64,000 bases of DNA from Geminicoccus harenae (GCF_019800005.1 NZ_JABGCL010000011.1:62001-126000), one strand, 5' to 3'; shown: positions 46,533 to 55,923, numbered from the stretch's first letter. The notes: generated by a model not told the origin, from the sequence alone. Translations and numbers: made by a program.

Positions 46533-47254
46533 GGCTTGACCCGCGCCACGCAGAGCCGGAACGGCATCCACCACTCGATGCCGGCACTCCCGGCCGGCAA
46601 GCCGGCCCGGTCGAGCAGCCGTCGCCAGTCCTCCGTCACGAAGCTGCGCGCGATCGAGATCGGCCCGTCGTTCTGGACGAAGCGGTGCAGGCGCAACGCG
46701 CGCGACGCGGCAGCGAAGAACCGACAGGGCAGCGGATGCCGGTGCAGATCGTTCACGAACCAGCCGATCGCCGCCTGTTCCTCCATCCACTGAAGGAAGC
46801 GCACCACCGAAGCGTCGTCGAGATGATGGGTGAACAGGGAGCTGATCACCAGGTCGAAGCCGCGCTCGGGCCGGTAGGCGAAGATGTCGTCGGTATGCCA
46901 GGCGATCGGCGCCTCCGCAGGCGTCGCCTCCCGGGCCGCGCGCGCCGACCAGGGATTGAGGTCGAGGCCGACCAGGTCGACCGCCACCCGGCGCCGTTCC
47001 GCCCAGGCCACGATCTGCCGCAGCATGTCTCCGTGGCCGCTGGCCACATCGAGGATCCGCAGCGGCCGCTCCCGGGGAATACGGCCGCCGGCGGCCAGCC
47101 TGTCGAGGAAGCCGAGGGTCGGCCGGTAGGCCAGCGTCAGCCGGTTCACTCGCGCCAGATCCTGCAGGCAGCCCTGGAAAGTCGCGAAGTCGCAGCGCTC
47201 CGTATCCATCAGTTCCGGCGTGGTCGCGCGCCGGGAGAAGTCGAACGACGCCAT
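46529..47254 (-). CDS. SAM-dependent methyltransferase of the polyketide operon
   Basis: A 241-residue class I methyltransferase. The SAM-binding motif I is ILDVASGHGDMLRQIV near residue 68, the acidic motif II is DLVGLDLNPWSARAA, and motif III includes FDLVISSLFTHHLDD. The start ATG shares a base with the polyketide synthase stop (TGATG). The downstream flavoprotein overlaps it by four bases. The setting suggests O- or C-methylation of a resorcinol-like product, as proposed for SrsB; the sequence alone does not tell which. Confidence 0.87.
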   Translation of the reverse strand: MASFDFSRRATTPELMDTERCDFATFQGCLQDLARVNRLTLAYRPTLGFLDRLAAGGRIPRERPLRILDVASGHGDMLRQIVAWAERRRVAVDLVGLDLNPWSARAAREATPAEAPIAWHTDDIFAYRPERGFDLVISSLFTHHLDDASVVRFLQWMEEQAAIGWFVNDLHRHPLPCRFFAAASRALRLHRFVQNDGPISIARSFVTEDWRRLLDRAGLPAGSAGIEWWMPFRLCVARVKP

Positions 47255-48321
47255 CAATGCCGCGCCGAGCTGAACCGCATGGTCTCCGCCACCAGGCCTG
47301 GTCCGAACGCCATGGCACACCCGTTCCGGCCGCCCCGGCCCTCGCGCAGCATTGCCTCCAGTACGAACAGGACGGTTGCCGACGACATGTTGCCGTAGGT
47401 GCGCAGGATGTCGCGCGAGGTGGCGAGGGCCGATGCGGGCAGGCCGAGGGCAGTCTCCACCGCGTCGAGCACCGACCGACCGCCGGGATGCACCGCCCAG
47501 AGATCGATGGCTTCCGGGCCATCCGGCAGGATGCGGCCGCTGGCGCTGCGCAGGCCATCGGCAATGCTGCCGGGGACCCGTCCGGACAGGGTCATGTCGA
47601 AGCCGCAGTCCCGGATCTGCCAGGTGATCTGCTCGGCCGTTCCCGGCACCCGGATCGCCTCGAACCCGTCCAGCGCAAAGCCCGAAGGCTCGGCGCTGAT
47701 CAGGGCGGCAGCACAGCCATCCCCGAAGATCAGGAAGGTCAGCACCTGCTCCAGGTCGGTGCTCTCCTGCAGGTGCAGGGTGCAGAGCTCGATGCAGACC
47801 AGGAGAACCCGCGCCTTGGGCTCTGCGCGGACGATGTGGCGCGCGAGCTTGAGCCCGTTGATGGCGGCATAGCAGCCCATGAACCCGATCACGGTACGCT
47901 CGATCGACGGATCCAGCCCGAACCGGTCGATCACGGTGAAGTCGAGCCCGGGCGCGGAGAGGCCCGTGCAGGAGACGATGATCAGGTGGGTCGGCGGGCT
48001 CGGGTCACGGTCGAGATCGAGCCGCTCCACGGCACGCGTCACCAGATCGGGGGCCTCTGCCTCGTACCGCCGCATCCGGTCGGCGGTCGAGGGGAAGCTG
48101 CCAAACCGGTAGAAGCCGGTCGTGTCGATCGCCTCGTTCGCCCCGGACCCGGCCGGCGCCAGGAAGGACCAGCGGTGCGCGATCTGGCTGCGGTCCGCCA
48201 TCCGGCGAAACAGCACGTGTTCCCGCCGGTCCCGCAGCAGTCGATCGGCGAAATTCACGAATGCTGCGTGCACATCGTGCGGTGGAACGGCAGTCGCGAT
48301 GCGGTTCAGATAGGCTACCGA
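47254..48321 (-). CDS. Type III polyketide synthase (chalcone/stilbene synthase family)
   Basis: A 355-residue thiolase-fold enzyme. The catalytic triad is C151 (GFMGCYAAINGLK), H279 (AVHPGGRSVLD) and N312 (TYGNMSSATV), with the GFGPG-like loop seen as AFGPGLVAE at the end. I prefer GTG at 48321, giving VSVAYLNRIATAVPPHDV, because GGAG lies six bases upstream; a GTG five codons earlier is also in frame. It would condense malonyl-CoA onto an acyl starter to give alkylpyrones or alkylresorcinols. It heads an operon with a methyltransferase and a flavoprotein, all overlapping. Confidence 0.93.
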   Translation of the reverse strand, partial: SVAYLNRIATAVPPHDVHAAFVNFADRLLRDRREHVLFRRMADRSQIAHRWSFLAPAGSGANEAIDTTGFYRFGSFPSTADRMRRYEAEAPDLVTRAVERLDLDRDPSPPTHLIIVSCTGLSAPGLDFTVIDRFGLDPSIERTVIGFMGCYAAINGLKLARHIVRAEPKARVLLVCIELCTLHLQESTDLEQVLTFLIFGDGCAAALISAEPSGFALDGFEAIRVPGTAEQITWQIRDCGFDMTLSGRVPGSIADGLRSASGRILPDGPEAIDLWAVHPGGRSVLDAVETALGLPASALATSRDILRTYGNMSSATVLFVLEAMLREGRGGRNGCAMAFGPGLVAETMRFSSARH

Positions 48322-48404
48322 CACTGCCGTCTCCACGGTGACGAAGTAATCTGCGGCACAGGAACGGGATCAATCCGGCAGGGTTGCCGCTACTTGCTCG
48401 GGCA

Positions 48405-50705
48405 TCACCCGGCGCGGGCCATACCGCTGGACACACCATCATCGCCGTCGCGCAGCAGCTTGTCGGGCGTGATCGGCAGGTCGCGCACCCGCTTGCCGGT
48501 GGCATGGAAGATCGCGTTCGCGATCGCGGCCGCCGTGCCGACGATGCCGATCTCGCCCAGCCCCTTCACGCCGATCGGGCTGACCTTGTCGTCATGCTCC
48601 TCGACGAAGATCACGTCGATGTCCCGCACGTCGGCGTTCACCGGGATGTGGTACTCGGCGATGTTGTGGTTCATGAACCGGCCGAAGCGGTGGTCCAGCT
48701 CGCTCTGCTCCTCCAGCGCCATGCCGATGCCGAACACCACGCCGCCCAGGATCTGGCTGCGCGCGGTCTTGAGGTTGAGGATCCGGCCGGCCGCCACCGC
48801 GTTCACGATGCGGGTGACGCGCACGACGTTCAGTTCCTCGTCGACCCGCACCTCGGCGAAGATCGCGGCGTGCGTATAGGCCGAATAGTTCTCCTGCGCG
48901 TCCTGGTCCGGCTTCGCGGTCTCCTCCGCCGCCAGCTTCTCCAGCCCGAGGGCGGCCATCACGTCGGCGACGACGACGCTGCGGGAGGGATCGTTCGCCA
49001 CCGCCATCCGCCCGCCCGCGAAGGTGATCCGCTCCAGGACCTCGTTCGCGAGCGGCGAGCCCTCCATGGCACGGGCATGGTGGAACAACTGCTCGCGCAG
49101 GCCGAAGCAGGCCTTTTCCACCGCCGAGCCGGCCGAGGCGGCCGTCCAGGACCCGCCTTCCAGGGGCGAGGCCGGCAGGGAGGAATCGCCGATCTTCACG
49201 TCCACCTGCTCGATCGGCACGCCCATGGCATCGGCGGCGATCTGCGCCAGGATGGTATAGGTGCCGGTGCCGATGTCGGCCGTGGCCGTCGCCACCTCCA
49301 GGCGGCCATCCGCCGAGAGGATCGCGCGGGCGCTGGTCTGCTGCATGGAGGCTTCCCAGAACCCGGTCGCCATGCCCCAGCCGATCAGCTCCCGTCCCTC
49401 GCGCATCGAGCGGGGCGCGGCACTGCGCCTGGACCAGCCGAACCGCTCGGCGCCCTGGCGGTAGCACTCCCGGAGCTGCTTGCTGGTGAACGGGTTGCCG
49501 GTGTTGGCGTCCTCTTCGGCGTAGTTCTTCAGGCGCAGCTCCAGCGGGTCGATGCCGGCCGCATGGGCCAGCTCGTCCATGGCGCATTCCAGCCCGTACA
49601 CGCCGGTAGCCGCACCGGGTGCGCGCATGTCGGACGGCGTATAGGTGTGGAGCTTCGCCAGCTTGTAGTCGAACGCCACGTTCGGGCAGCGATAGCCCAG
49701 GCCCGACCAGTTGACGACGACCTCCTGGTAGTCCTCGAAGGTCGAGGTGGCGGCCACCGCCTCATGGCGGATGGCGGTGAGCCGCCCGTCCCGATCCGCC
49801 CCCAGCGCCAGATGCTGGATGGTGTGCGGCCGGTAGGTGAGCGTGAACATCTGGTCGCGGGTCAGCGTCACCCGTACCGAGCGCTGGAGGTCGAGCGCGG
49901 CCATGGTCGCCAGGAACAACTGGTATTGCGGCCGCAGGCCCACCCCAAACGCGCCGCCCACGAACGGCGAGATGACCTGGACGTCGTCGGCAATCAGGCC
50001 GAACACCTCGGTGAGATACTCCTTGGAGGCCACCACGCCCTGGATCTTGTCGTAGACCGTCAGCTTGCCGTCGTTCCACACCACCGTGCTGGCATGGGTC
50101 TCCATCGGGTTGTGGTGCTCGGCAGCAACGAAGTAGGAGGCCTCCACCTTCACCGGCGCCTCGGCCAAAGCCCGGTCGACATCGCCCCGGTCCGGCGGCG
50201 GCGGCTCGATCCCGGCCCGCTTCTCGGGCGGCACGTAGGCGTTCGACTGCTCGGCGGCGAGGTCGGTCCGGAAGGGCTCTTCTCGGTAGGTGATCTCGAT
50301 CAGCGAGGCGGCATAGGCCGCCACTTCCAGGCTCCGCGCCACCACGAGGGCTACCGGCTGGCCGCTATAGACGATCTTCGCGTCTTTCAGCGGCCGGAAC
50401 GGGATGCCGGGCGGAGCCACCTGGTCCTGGTACGTCGAATCGAACCAGGGCTGCCTCGGCCGGTTCTCGTGGGTGTACACCCGGACCACGCCTTCGGCCG
50501 CCTCGGCGGCGCTGGCGTCGATCCGCTCGATCATTCCGTTGGCGAGCGCGCCGCCGGACACGACATGGCCATACAGGAGGCCGTCGGCCGGGAACTCGGC
50601 GGCATAACGCGCCTGGCCCGTCACCTTGCTGACACCATCGATCCTGCGCTGGCCAGTCCCGACATAGGCCCTGGAAGGCAGCGGAGCGGTGGAAGTCTGC
50701 ACCAT
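48405..50705 (-). CDS. Molybdenum hydroxylase large subunit (aldehyde oxidase/xanthine dehydrogenase family)
   Basis: A 766-residue Mo-cofactor subunit. It begins with the family's GTGQRRIDGVSKVTGQARYAAE, has the cofactor loops FVGGAFGVGL and MRAPGAATG, and the active-site glutamate in VKGLGEIGIVG near the C-terminus. The ATG at 50705 follows a GAGG...AGGA region. The partners are encoded immediately upstream in the order 2Fe-2S, FAD, Mo. The presence of a Fe-S-type FAD subunit points to a PaoABC-like aldehyde oxidase rather than xanthine dehydrogenase. Substrate is unknown. Confidence 0.93.
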   Translation of the reverse strand: MVQTSTAPLPSRAYVGTGQRRIDGVSKVTGQARYAAEFPADGLLYGHVVSGGALANGMIERIDASAAEAAEGVVRVYTHENRPRQPWFDSTYQDQVAPPGIPFRPLKDAKIVYSGQPVALVVARSLEVAAYAASLIEITYREEPFRTDLAAEQSNAYVPPEKRAGIEPPPPDRGDVDRALAEAPVKVEASYFVAAEHHNPMETHASTVVWNDGKLTVYDKIQGVVASKEYLTEVFGLIADDVQVISPFVGGAFGVGLRPQYQLFLATMAALDLQRSVRVTLTRDQMFTLTYRPHTIQHLALGADRDGRLTAIRHEAVAATSTFEDYQEVVVNWSGLGYRCPNVAFDYKLAKLHTYTPSDMRAPGAATGVYGLECAMDELAHAAGIDPLELRLKNYAEEDANTGNPFTSKQLRECYRQGAERFGWSRRSAAPRSMREGRELIGWGMATGFWEASMQQTSARAILSADGRLEVATATADIGTGTYTILAQIAADAMGVPIEQVDVKIGDSSLPASPLEGGSWTAASAGSAVEKACFGLREQLFHHARAMEGSPLANEVLERITFAGGRMAVANDPSRSVVVADVMAALGLEKLAAEETAKPDQDAQENYSAYTHAAIFAEVRVDEELNVVRVTRIVNAVAAGRILNLKTARSQILGGVVFGIGMALEEQSELDHRFGRFMNHNIAEYHIPVNADVRDIDVIFVEEHDDKVSPIGVKGLGEIGIVGTAAAIANAIFHATGKRVRDLPITPDKLLRDGDDGVSSGMARAG

Positions 50706-50716
50706 GGTCCTGCCCC

Positions 50717-51730
50717 TCACTGGACGCGCTTGTCGGACTGGGACTGCGGGGTGCCCGCCGCCGCCTGCTCCAGCGCACGCACGACCGCGCGGCGCGCCAG
50801 CTCGATCTTGAAGTCGTTCTCGCCAAAGCCCCTGGCACCGCTCAGGATCTGCCCGGCCGCCTGCTCGAAGCTCGCCCGCTCGGCCGGCTGGCCCCGCAGC
50901 AGTTCCTCGGCCGCCTCGTCCCGCCATGGTTTGTGCGCGACGCCGCCGAGCGCCAGCCGCGCCTCGGCGATCTTCCCGTCTTCCAGACGCAAAGCTGCCG
51001 CCACCGACACCAGCGCGAAGGCATAGGAGAGCCGCTCGCGCAGCTTCAGGTAGGTGTAGTTGATCGCAAAGTGCTCGGCCGGCAGGTCGACCGAGAGGAT
51101 CAGCTCGTCGGCGGCCAGATTGTTGTCACGCTGCGGCTCGTCGCCCGGCAGACGGTGAAACTCGCTGAACGGGATGGTCCGCTCCCCGTCGGGGCCTGCC
51201 ACCCGCACGCTCGCACGCAGGGCCGCCAGCGCCACGCCCATGTCGGAGGGGTTGGTGGCGATGCAGTGCTCGCTCGCCCCCAGGATCGCGTGCTGCCGGT
51301 TGATCCCGCCGATCGCCGAGCAGCCCGAGCCGGGGGTGCGCTTGTTGCAGGGCGTGGCGGTGTCGTAGAAATAGACGCAGCGCGTGCGCTGCAGGAGGTT
51401 GCCGCCGGTCGTCGCCATGTTGCGCAATTGCGGTGAGGCGCCGGCCAGGATGGCGCTGGCCAGCAGCGGGTAGCGCTCCTCGATCCGCCGGTCATAGGCG
51501 AGATCACTGTTCGGCACGAGCGCGCCGATCCTCAGGCCCCCGTCCAGCTCCTGGATGTCGCGCAGCGGCAGCCGGGTGATGTCGATCAGCCGGCTGGGCG
51601 CCTCGACATCGTACTTCATCAGGTCGAGCAGGTTGGTGCCGCCGGCGATGAACCGGGCGCCGGGATCGCTCGCCCGCTCGCGCACCGCGGCTGCCACCGC
51701 ATCCGGCCGCACATAGGAAAAGCGGTTCAT
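50717..51730 (-). CDS. Molybdenum hydroxylase FAD subunit with 4Fe-4S insertion
   Basis: A 337-residue flavin subunit. FAD contacts are in ARFIAGGTNLLDLMKYD (about 26-42) and MATTGGNLLQRTRC. The latter is followed by CVYFYDTATPCNKR and GSGCSA, a cysteine-bearing insertion like the one that binds a 4Fe-4S cluster in PaoB and in HcrB. Its start overlaps the 2Fe-2S subunit stop (ATGA). It passes electrons between the iron-sulphur subunit and FAD. Confidence 0.92.
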   Translation of the reverse strand: MNRFSYVRPDAVAAAVRERASDPGARFIAGGTNLLDLMKYDVEAPSRLIDITRLPLRDIQELDGGLRIGALVPNSDLAYDRRIEERYPLLASAILAGASPQLRNMATTGGNLLQRTRCVYFYDTATPCNKRTPGSGCSAIGGINRQHAILGASEHCIATNPSDMGVALAALRASVRVAGPDGERTIPFSEFHRLPGDEPQRDNNLAADELILSVDLPAEHFAINYTYLKLRERLSYAFALVSVAAALRLEDGKIAEARLALGGVAHKPWRDEAAEELLRGQPAERASFEQAAGQILSGARGFGENDFKIELARRAVVRALEQAAAGTPQSQSDKRVQ

Positions 51731-52254
51731 CGCCCGGCTCCCGTGCCGTCCATGACCTGCCGGACCGCCGCCACGATGTTCACATAGGCGCCGCATCGGC
51801 ACAGATTGCCGCTCATCAGCTCGCGGATCTCGTCGTCGCTCCGCGCGCGCCCCTCCTTCAGGAGGCCCACGGCCGAGCAGATCTGGCCGGGCGTGCAGTA
51901 GCCGCACTGGAACGCGTCATGCTCGACGAAGGCGTCCTGGACCGGGTGGAGCTGCCCGTCCTGCGCCAGCCCCTCCACCGTGGTGACGCTGGCACCGTCC
52001 AGCATCACCGCGAGCGTCAGGCAGGCATTCACCCGCCGGTCGTCGACCAGTACGGTACAGGCACCGCACTGGCCATGGTCGCAGCCCTTCTTCGAGCCGG
52101 TGAGGTCCAGGCGCTCGCGCAGCAGGTCCAGCAGCGTGGTCCAGGGCTCGACCTCCAGGCGCCGCTCGGTGCCGTTGATGGTCAGCACGACCGGGATCGG
52201 GCCGGGCTCGCCCGTTCCGTTGCCGGGGCGTGGGTCGGTTTCGGTGGCTTGCAT
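51727..52254 (-). CDS. Molybdenum hydroxylase 2Fe-2S subunit
   Basis: A 175-residue small subunit with two 2Fe-2S clusters. The plant-ferredoxin-type cluster is GCDHGQCGACTVLVDD...NAC (around 60-82), and the second cluster is FQCGYCTPGQ (~118) with LCRCGAY (~152). Before them is a 25-residue polar leader without the twin-arginine signal of E. coli PaoA, so this enzyme should be cytoplasmic. It is the first gene of the operon, divergent from the Tct transporter. Confidence 0.94.
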   Translation of the reverse strand: MQATETDPRPGNGTGEPGPIPVVLTINGTERRLEVEPWTTLLDLLRERLDLTGSKKGCDHGQCGACTVLVDDRRVNACLTLAVMLDGASVTTVEGLAQDGQLHPVQDAFVEHDAFQCGYCTPGQICSAVGLLKEGRARSDDEIRELMSGNLCRCGAYVNIVAAVRQVMDGTGAGR

Positions 52255-52452
52255 GGCCGCTCTCAATCGCCTGGGGCGCGGCACGACCCCGCTGGGCCGC
52301 CGCCGTCTCCGCCACCCAACCCTCCTGATCTGGAGCGGTTCCAGACAAGGCGGTCCCTGCGGCCACGCGAGGGCGGCAAAACGCGCGCTACCCCTTGGAT
52401 TCGGCCGCTGATCCGTGGTCTGCTTCCGCCAAGAAAAACGGGGAGGCCCATC

Positions 52453-53430
52453 ATGCGTCACGGTCTCGTTGCCGCCGTCATCGCCACGGCAGTGCTGGGG
52501 GCAGGCTCGGCCGCCAGCGCCCAGGAGTTTCCGACCAAGCCGGTGACCATCGTGGTGCCGTTCGCCGCGGGCGGACCCACCGACACGGTGACCAGGCTGG
52601 TCGCCCAGTCCATGACCGGCACGCTCGGCCAGCAGGTGATCGTCGAGAATGTCGGCGGGGCCGGCGGTACGCTCGGCGCCGCCCGCGTCGCCAAGGCGGA
52701 TCCCGACGGGTACACCCTGCTCCTGCACCATATCGGCCAGGCGACCTCGGCCACCCTCTACCGCAAGCTCAGCTATGATCCGGCCACGGATTTCATGCCG
52801 ATCGGCATCGTGGCCGACGTGCCGATGACCGTGGTGGCGCGCAAGGACTTTCCCGCCGCCGACATGAAGGCCCTGATCGAGCAGGCCAAGGCGGAAGGGG
52901 ACGTCATCACCTATGCCAATGCCGGGATCGGCTCCGCCTCGCACCTGTGCGGCATGCTGCTGATGCAGGCGCTGGACGTGCCGCTGACCACGGTCGCCTA
53001 CAAGGGCACGGCACCGGCGATGAACGACCTGCTGGGCGGCCAGGTCGACCTGATGTGCGACCAGACCACCAACACGACCAGCCAGATCAAGGGCGGCACC
53101 ATCAAGGTCTATGCCGTGACCACGCCCGAGCGGCTGCCCTCGCTGCCGGACGTGCCGACCACCGTCGAAAGCGGCCTGCCCGACGTGCAGGTGGGAGTCT
53201 GGCATGGGCTGTACGCGCCGGCCGGCACCGACGCGGCGGTGGTGGCGCGGCTGGAAGAGGCGCTGCAGGCGGCGGTGACCGATCCGAACGTCACCCAGCG
53301 CCTGGCCGAGCTCGGCGCCACGCCGGCCACGGCCGAGACGGCCACGCCGGCAGCGCTCGAACAATTGGTGACCTCTGAGATCGCGCGCTGGCGGCCCGTG
53401 ATCGAGGCTGCCGGCCAGTACGCCGACTGA
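52453..53430 (+). CDS. tctC: Tripartite tricarboxylate transporter substrate-binding protein (Bug family)
   Basis: A 325-residue periplasmic binding protein with a signal peptide (hydrophobic core AAVIATAVLGAGSA, cut at ASAQ|E). The Bug-family landmarks are FPTKPVTIVVPFAAGGPTD, the following VVENVGGAGG-type loop, and DPDGYTLLL. GGGAGG sits seven bases before the ATG. It begins a tctC-tctB-tctA operon, each part of one high-affinity carboxylate importer. The ligand cannot be told from sequence; small carboxylates are usual. Confidence 0.93.
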   Translation: MRHGLVAAVIATAVLGAGSAASAQEFPTKPVTIVVPFAAGGPTDTVTRLVAQSMTGTLGQQVIVENVGGAGGTLGAARVAKADPDGYTLLLHHIGQATSATLYRKLSYDPATDFMPIGIVADVPMTVVARKDFPAADMKALIEQAKAEGDVITYANAGIGSASHLCGMLLMQALDVPLTTVAYKGTAPAMNDLLGGQVDLMCDQTTNTTSQIKGGTIKVYAVTTPERLPSLPDVPTTVESGLPDVQVGVWHGLYAPAGTDAAVVARLEEALQAAVTDPNVTQRLAELGATPATAETATPAALEQLVTSEIARWRPVIEAAGQYAD

Positions 53431-53441
53431 GGGGTCAGCCG

Positions 53442-53909
53442 GTGCTCCAAACGGGCGGGCGGGGCAGCCCCCGCGACATCGCGGCGGGTGCCCTGTTCGT
53501 CGTGATCGGCTGCGCGTTCGGCTGGTTCGCGCAGGACCATGAGCTCGGCACGCCCAATCGGATGGGGCCGGCCTTCTTTCCGACGGTCCTGGCGGTGATG
53601 ATGACCGTGCTGGGCACGGTCATCCTGGTCCAGGGCCTGCGCCGGCCGGGCGAGCCGATCGGTCGCTGGCCCTGGCGCGCGATCCTCCTGGTGCTGGGGC
53701 CGGGCATCCTGTTCGGCCTCACCATCCGTCCGCTCGGCATGATCGCTGCCGTGCCGCTGCTGGTGGGCCTCTCGTCGCTCGCCAGCCGGCAGGTGACGGC
53801 GGCCGGGCTGGTCCTGTCGGCGCTGGCGCTCACCCTGTTCTCGATAGCCGTGTTCGCCTACGGCCTGGGCCTGCCAATCCCGGTGTTCAGCCGGCTGCTG
53901 GGCGGGTAA
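53442..53909 (+). CDS. tctB: Tripartite tricarboxylate transporter small permease subunit
   Basis: A 155-residue membrane protein with about four helices, the first opening DIAAGALFVVIGCAFGWFA and including a GTPNRMGPAFFPTVLAVMM segment typical of TctB. The start is GTG at 53442, 12 bases after the tctC stop. It ends seven bases before tctA. TctB is the less conserved membrane partner of TctA, and its family is recognised mainly from this context and topology. Confidence 0.88.
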   Translation: MLQTGGRGSPRDIAAGALFVVIGCAFGWFAQDHELGTPNRMGPAFFPTVLAVMMTVLGTVILVQGLRRPGEPIGRWPWRAILLVLGPGILFGLTIRPLGMIAAVPLLVGLSSLASRQVTAAGLVLSALALTLFSIAVFAYGLGLPIPVFSRLLGG

Positions 53910-53916
53910 CAGGGCC

Positions 53917-55422
53917 ATGGAGATCCTGGGCGACCTCAGCCTCGGCCTGTCGGTGGTGCTCTCCCCGCTCAACCTGGCATGGTGCCTGATCGGCGTGCTG
54001 CTCGGCACGCTGATCGGCGTGCTGCCGGGCCTGGGTCCGGCGGCGACCATCGCCATGCTCCTGCCCGCGACGTTCGGCCTGCCGGCCGTGTCCTCGATGA
54101 TCATGCTGGCCGGGATCTACTACGGCGCCCAGTATGGCGGCTCGACCACCGCGATCCTGATCAACCTCCCGGGCGAGACGTCCTCGGTGGTCACGGCCCT
54201 GGACGGCTACCAGATGGCGCGCAAGGGCCGGGCCGGAGCGGCGCTGGCCACCGCCGCGATCGGCTCGTTCGTGGCCGGCACGGTGGCCACCGCGGTGGTG
54301 GCGTTCCTGGCGCCGCCGCTGGCCGGCATCGCCCTGAACTTCGGGGCGGCCGAGTATTTCGCCCTGATGGTGCTGGGCCTGGTGGCCTCGGTGGCGCTGG
54401 CGCGCGGACCGGTGCTGAAGGCGGTGGCGATGGTGGTGCTGGGCCTGCTGCTCGGCACGATCGGCACCGACATCAATTCCGGCGAGCAGCGCTTCACCTT
54501 CGACATCCCGGAACTGGCGGACGGCATCAACTTCGTGGCGCTGGCGATGGGCATGTTCGGGATCGCGGAGATCCTGACCAATCTCGATCACGAGGCGACC
54601 CGCAAGCCGCTCACCCGGGTGATCGGCAGCCTCCTGCCCAACCGCGAGGAATGCCGGCGGATCATCGGCCCGATCCTGCGCGGCACCGGCCTGGGCTCGG
54701 TCCTGGGGATCCTGCCGGGCGGCGGTGCAGTGCTGGGCGCCTTTGCCGCCTACGCCATCGAGAAGAAGATCTCGAAGACGCCGCAGGCCTTCGGCCAGGG
54801 CGCCATCGAGGGCGTGGCGGCGCCGGAATCCGCGAATAATGCCGGGGCGCAGACCAGCTTCATCCCGATGCTGACCCTGGGCATCCCGTCCAATCCGGTG
54901 ATGGCGCTGATGGTGGGTGCGCTGACCATCCAGGGCATCCAGCCGGGCCCGCAGGTGATGAGCGAGCAGCCCGAGCTGTTCTGGGGCGTGATCGCGTCCA
55001 TGTGGATCGGCAACCTGATGCTGATCGTCCTGAACCTGCCGCTGATCGGGCTCTGGGTCCGGCTGCTCACCATCCCCTACCGGCTGCTCTACCCGGCGAT
55101 CCTGGTGTTCTGCTGCGTGGGCGTGCTCAGCCTGAACAACCTCACCTCCGACGTCTACCTGATGATCCTGTTCGGCCTGGTGGGCTACGTGCTGGTGCGG
55201 CTGGACTGCGAGCCCGCACCCTTGCTCCTGGGCTTCATCCTGGGGCCGATGATGGAGGAATATCTGCGCCGGGCCATGATCCTGGCGCGCGGCGACATGA
55301 CCACCTTCGTGACCCGGCCGATCAGCCTGGCCCTCCTGCTGCTGACGCTCGCCATCATCCTGGTGCTGACCCTGCCCCGCGTGCGCGCCAAGCGCGAGGA
55401 GGCGTTCGAAGAGGTCGCCTGA
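53917..55422 (+). CDS. tctA: Tripartite tricarboxylate transporter large permease subunit
   Basis: A 501-residue permease with about 12 helices. The family signatures are GVLPGLGPAATIAMLLP near residue 37, YGGSTTAILINLPGE near 75, and SNPVMALMVGALTIQGIQPGP near 330. It is complete, unlike the fragment at 3-203, with which it shares the C-terminal ILGPMMEEYLRRA motif. Its stop falls in a 21-base tandem duplication (55411-55452). With TctB it forms the channel for the substrate delivered by TctC. Confidence 0.95.
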   Translation: MEILGDLSLGLSVVLSPLNLAWCLIGVLLGTLIGVLPGLGPAATIAMLLPATFGLPAVSSMIMLAGIYYGAQYGGSTTAILINLPGETSSVVTALDGYQMARKGRAGAALATAAIGSFVAGTVATAVVAFLAPPLAGIALNFGAAEYFALMVLGLVASVALARGPVLKAVAMVVLGLLLGTIGTDINSGEQRFTFDIPELADGINFVALAMGMFGIAEILTNLDHEATRKPLTRVIGSLLPNREECRRIIGPILRGTGLGSVLGILPGGGAVLGAFAAYAIEKKISKTPQAFGQGAIEGVAAPESANNAGAQTSFIPMLTLGIPSNPVMALMVGALTIQGIQPGPQVMSEQPELFWGVIASMWIGNLMLIVLNLPLIGLWVRLLTIPYRLLYPAILVFCCVGVLSLNNLTSDVYLMILFGLVGYVLVRLDCEPAPLLLGFILGPMMEEYLRRAMILARGDMTTFVTRPISLALLLLTLAIILVLTLPRVRAKREEAFEEVA

Positions 55423-55452
55423 CGGGGCGAGGAGGCCGCCTGACGGGGCGGC
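55411..55452 (+). repeat. 21-bp tandem duplication spanning the tctA stop
   Basis: Two adjacent 21-base units, GAGGTCGCCTGACGGGGCGAG (55411-55431, trimmed in description) and a near copy at 55432-55452, differ at three positions. Each contains a TGA, so the second repeats the stop outside the gene. Confidence 0.85.
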
Positions 55453-55845
55453 TCAGCCGGCCCGCCGATCCCAGGCCGTGCGGACCGTGTCGGGCAGCGC
55501 CATCGGGTCGAACGGCTTGGCGATCACGTCGATGGCCCCGCTCGCCACGAACTCGGCCACCTCTTCCGGGCGGGTGGCCGCGGTCATGAACACGGCCGGT
55601 GTGGCGGCGGTGGCCGGCAGGCCGCGCAGTGCCCGAAGCACGGCCGGCCCGTCCATGCCTGGCATCATCACGTCCAGGAGCAGGAGCTGGGGCCGGAACT
55701 CCGCGGCGCGGGCCAGCGCCTCCGTCCCGCTGGCACAGGCCGCCACCTCGAAGCCGCCCAGTGCCTCCAGCGCGAACACGGCGATCGAGCGCAGGTCGTC
55801 GTCGTCATCGACATAAAGGATCCGGCGCAGGGCGACGTCACTCAT
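55453..55845 (-). CDS. Single-domain response regulator
   Basis: A 130-residue CheY-like receiver with no output domain. The acidic pocket is VDDDDD near residue 13, the phospho-acceptor is in LLLLDVMMPGMDG near residue 58, the switch Thr is in VFMTAATR, and the conserved Lys is in IAKPFDP. I chose ATG at 55845, since GAGGAG lies nine bases upstream; a TTG two codons earlier is less likely. It is 78 bases downstream of another receiver gene on the same strand. No histidine kinase is nearby. Confidence 0.9.
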   Translation of the reverse strand: MSDVALRRILYVDDDDDLRSIAVFALEALGGFEVAACASGTEALARAAEFRPQLLLLDVMMPGMDGPAVLRALRGLPATAATPAVFMTAATRPEEVAEFVASGAIDVIAKPFDPMALPDTVRTAWDRRAG

Positions 55846-55923
55846 CGGCAAGAACTCCTCGGCAGGGCCGTAGCCGGGCCTGGGAAAGGCCAGTGTTTCC
55901 CGCTTGCTCCCGGTCCCACCACC

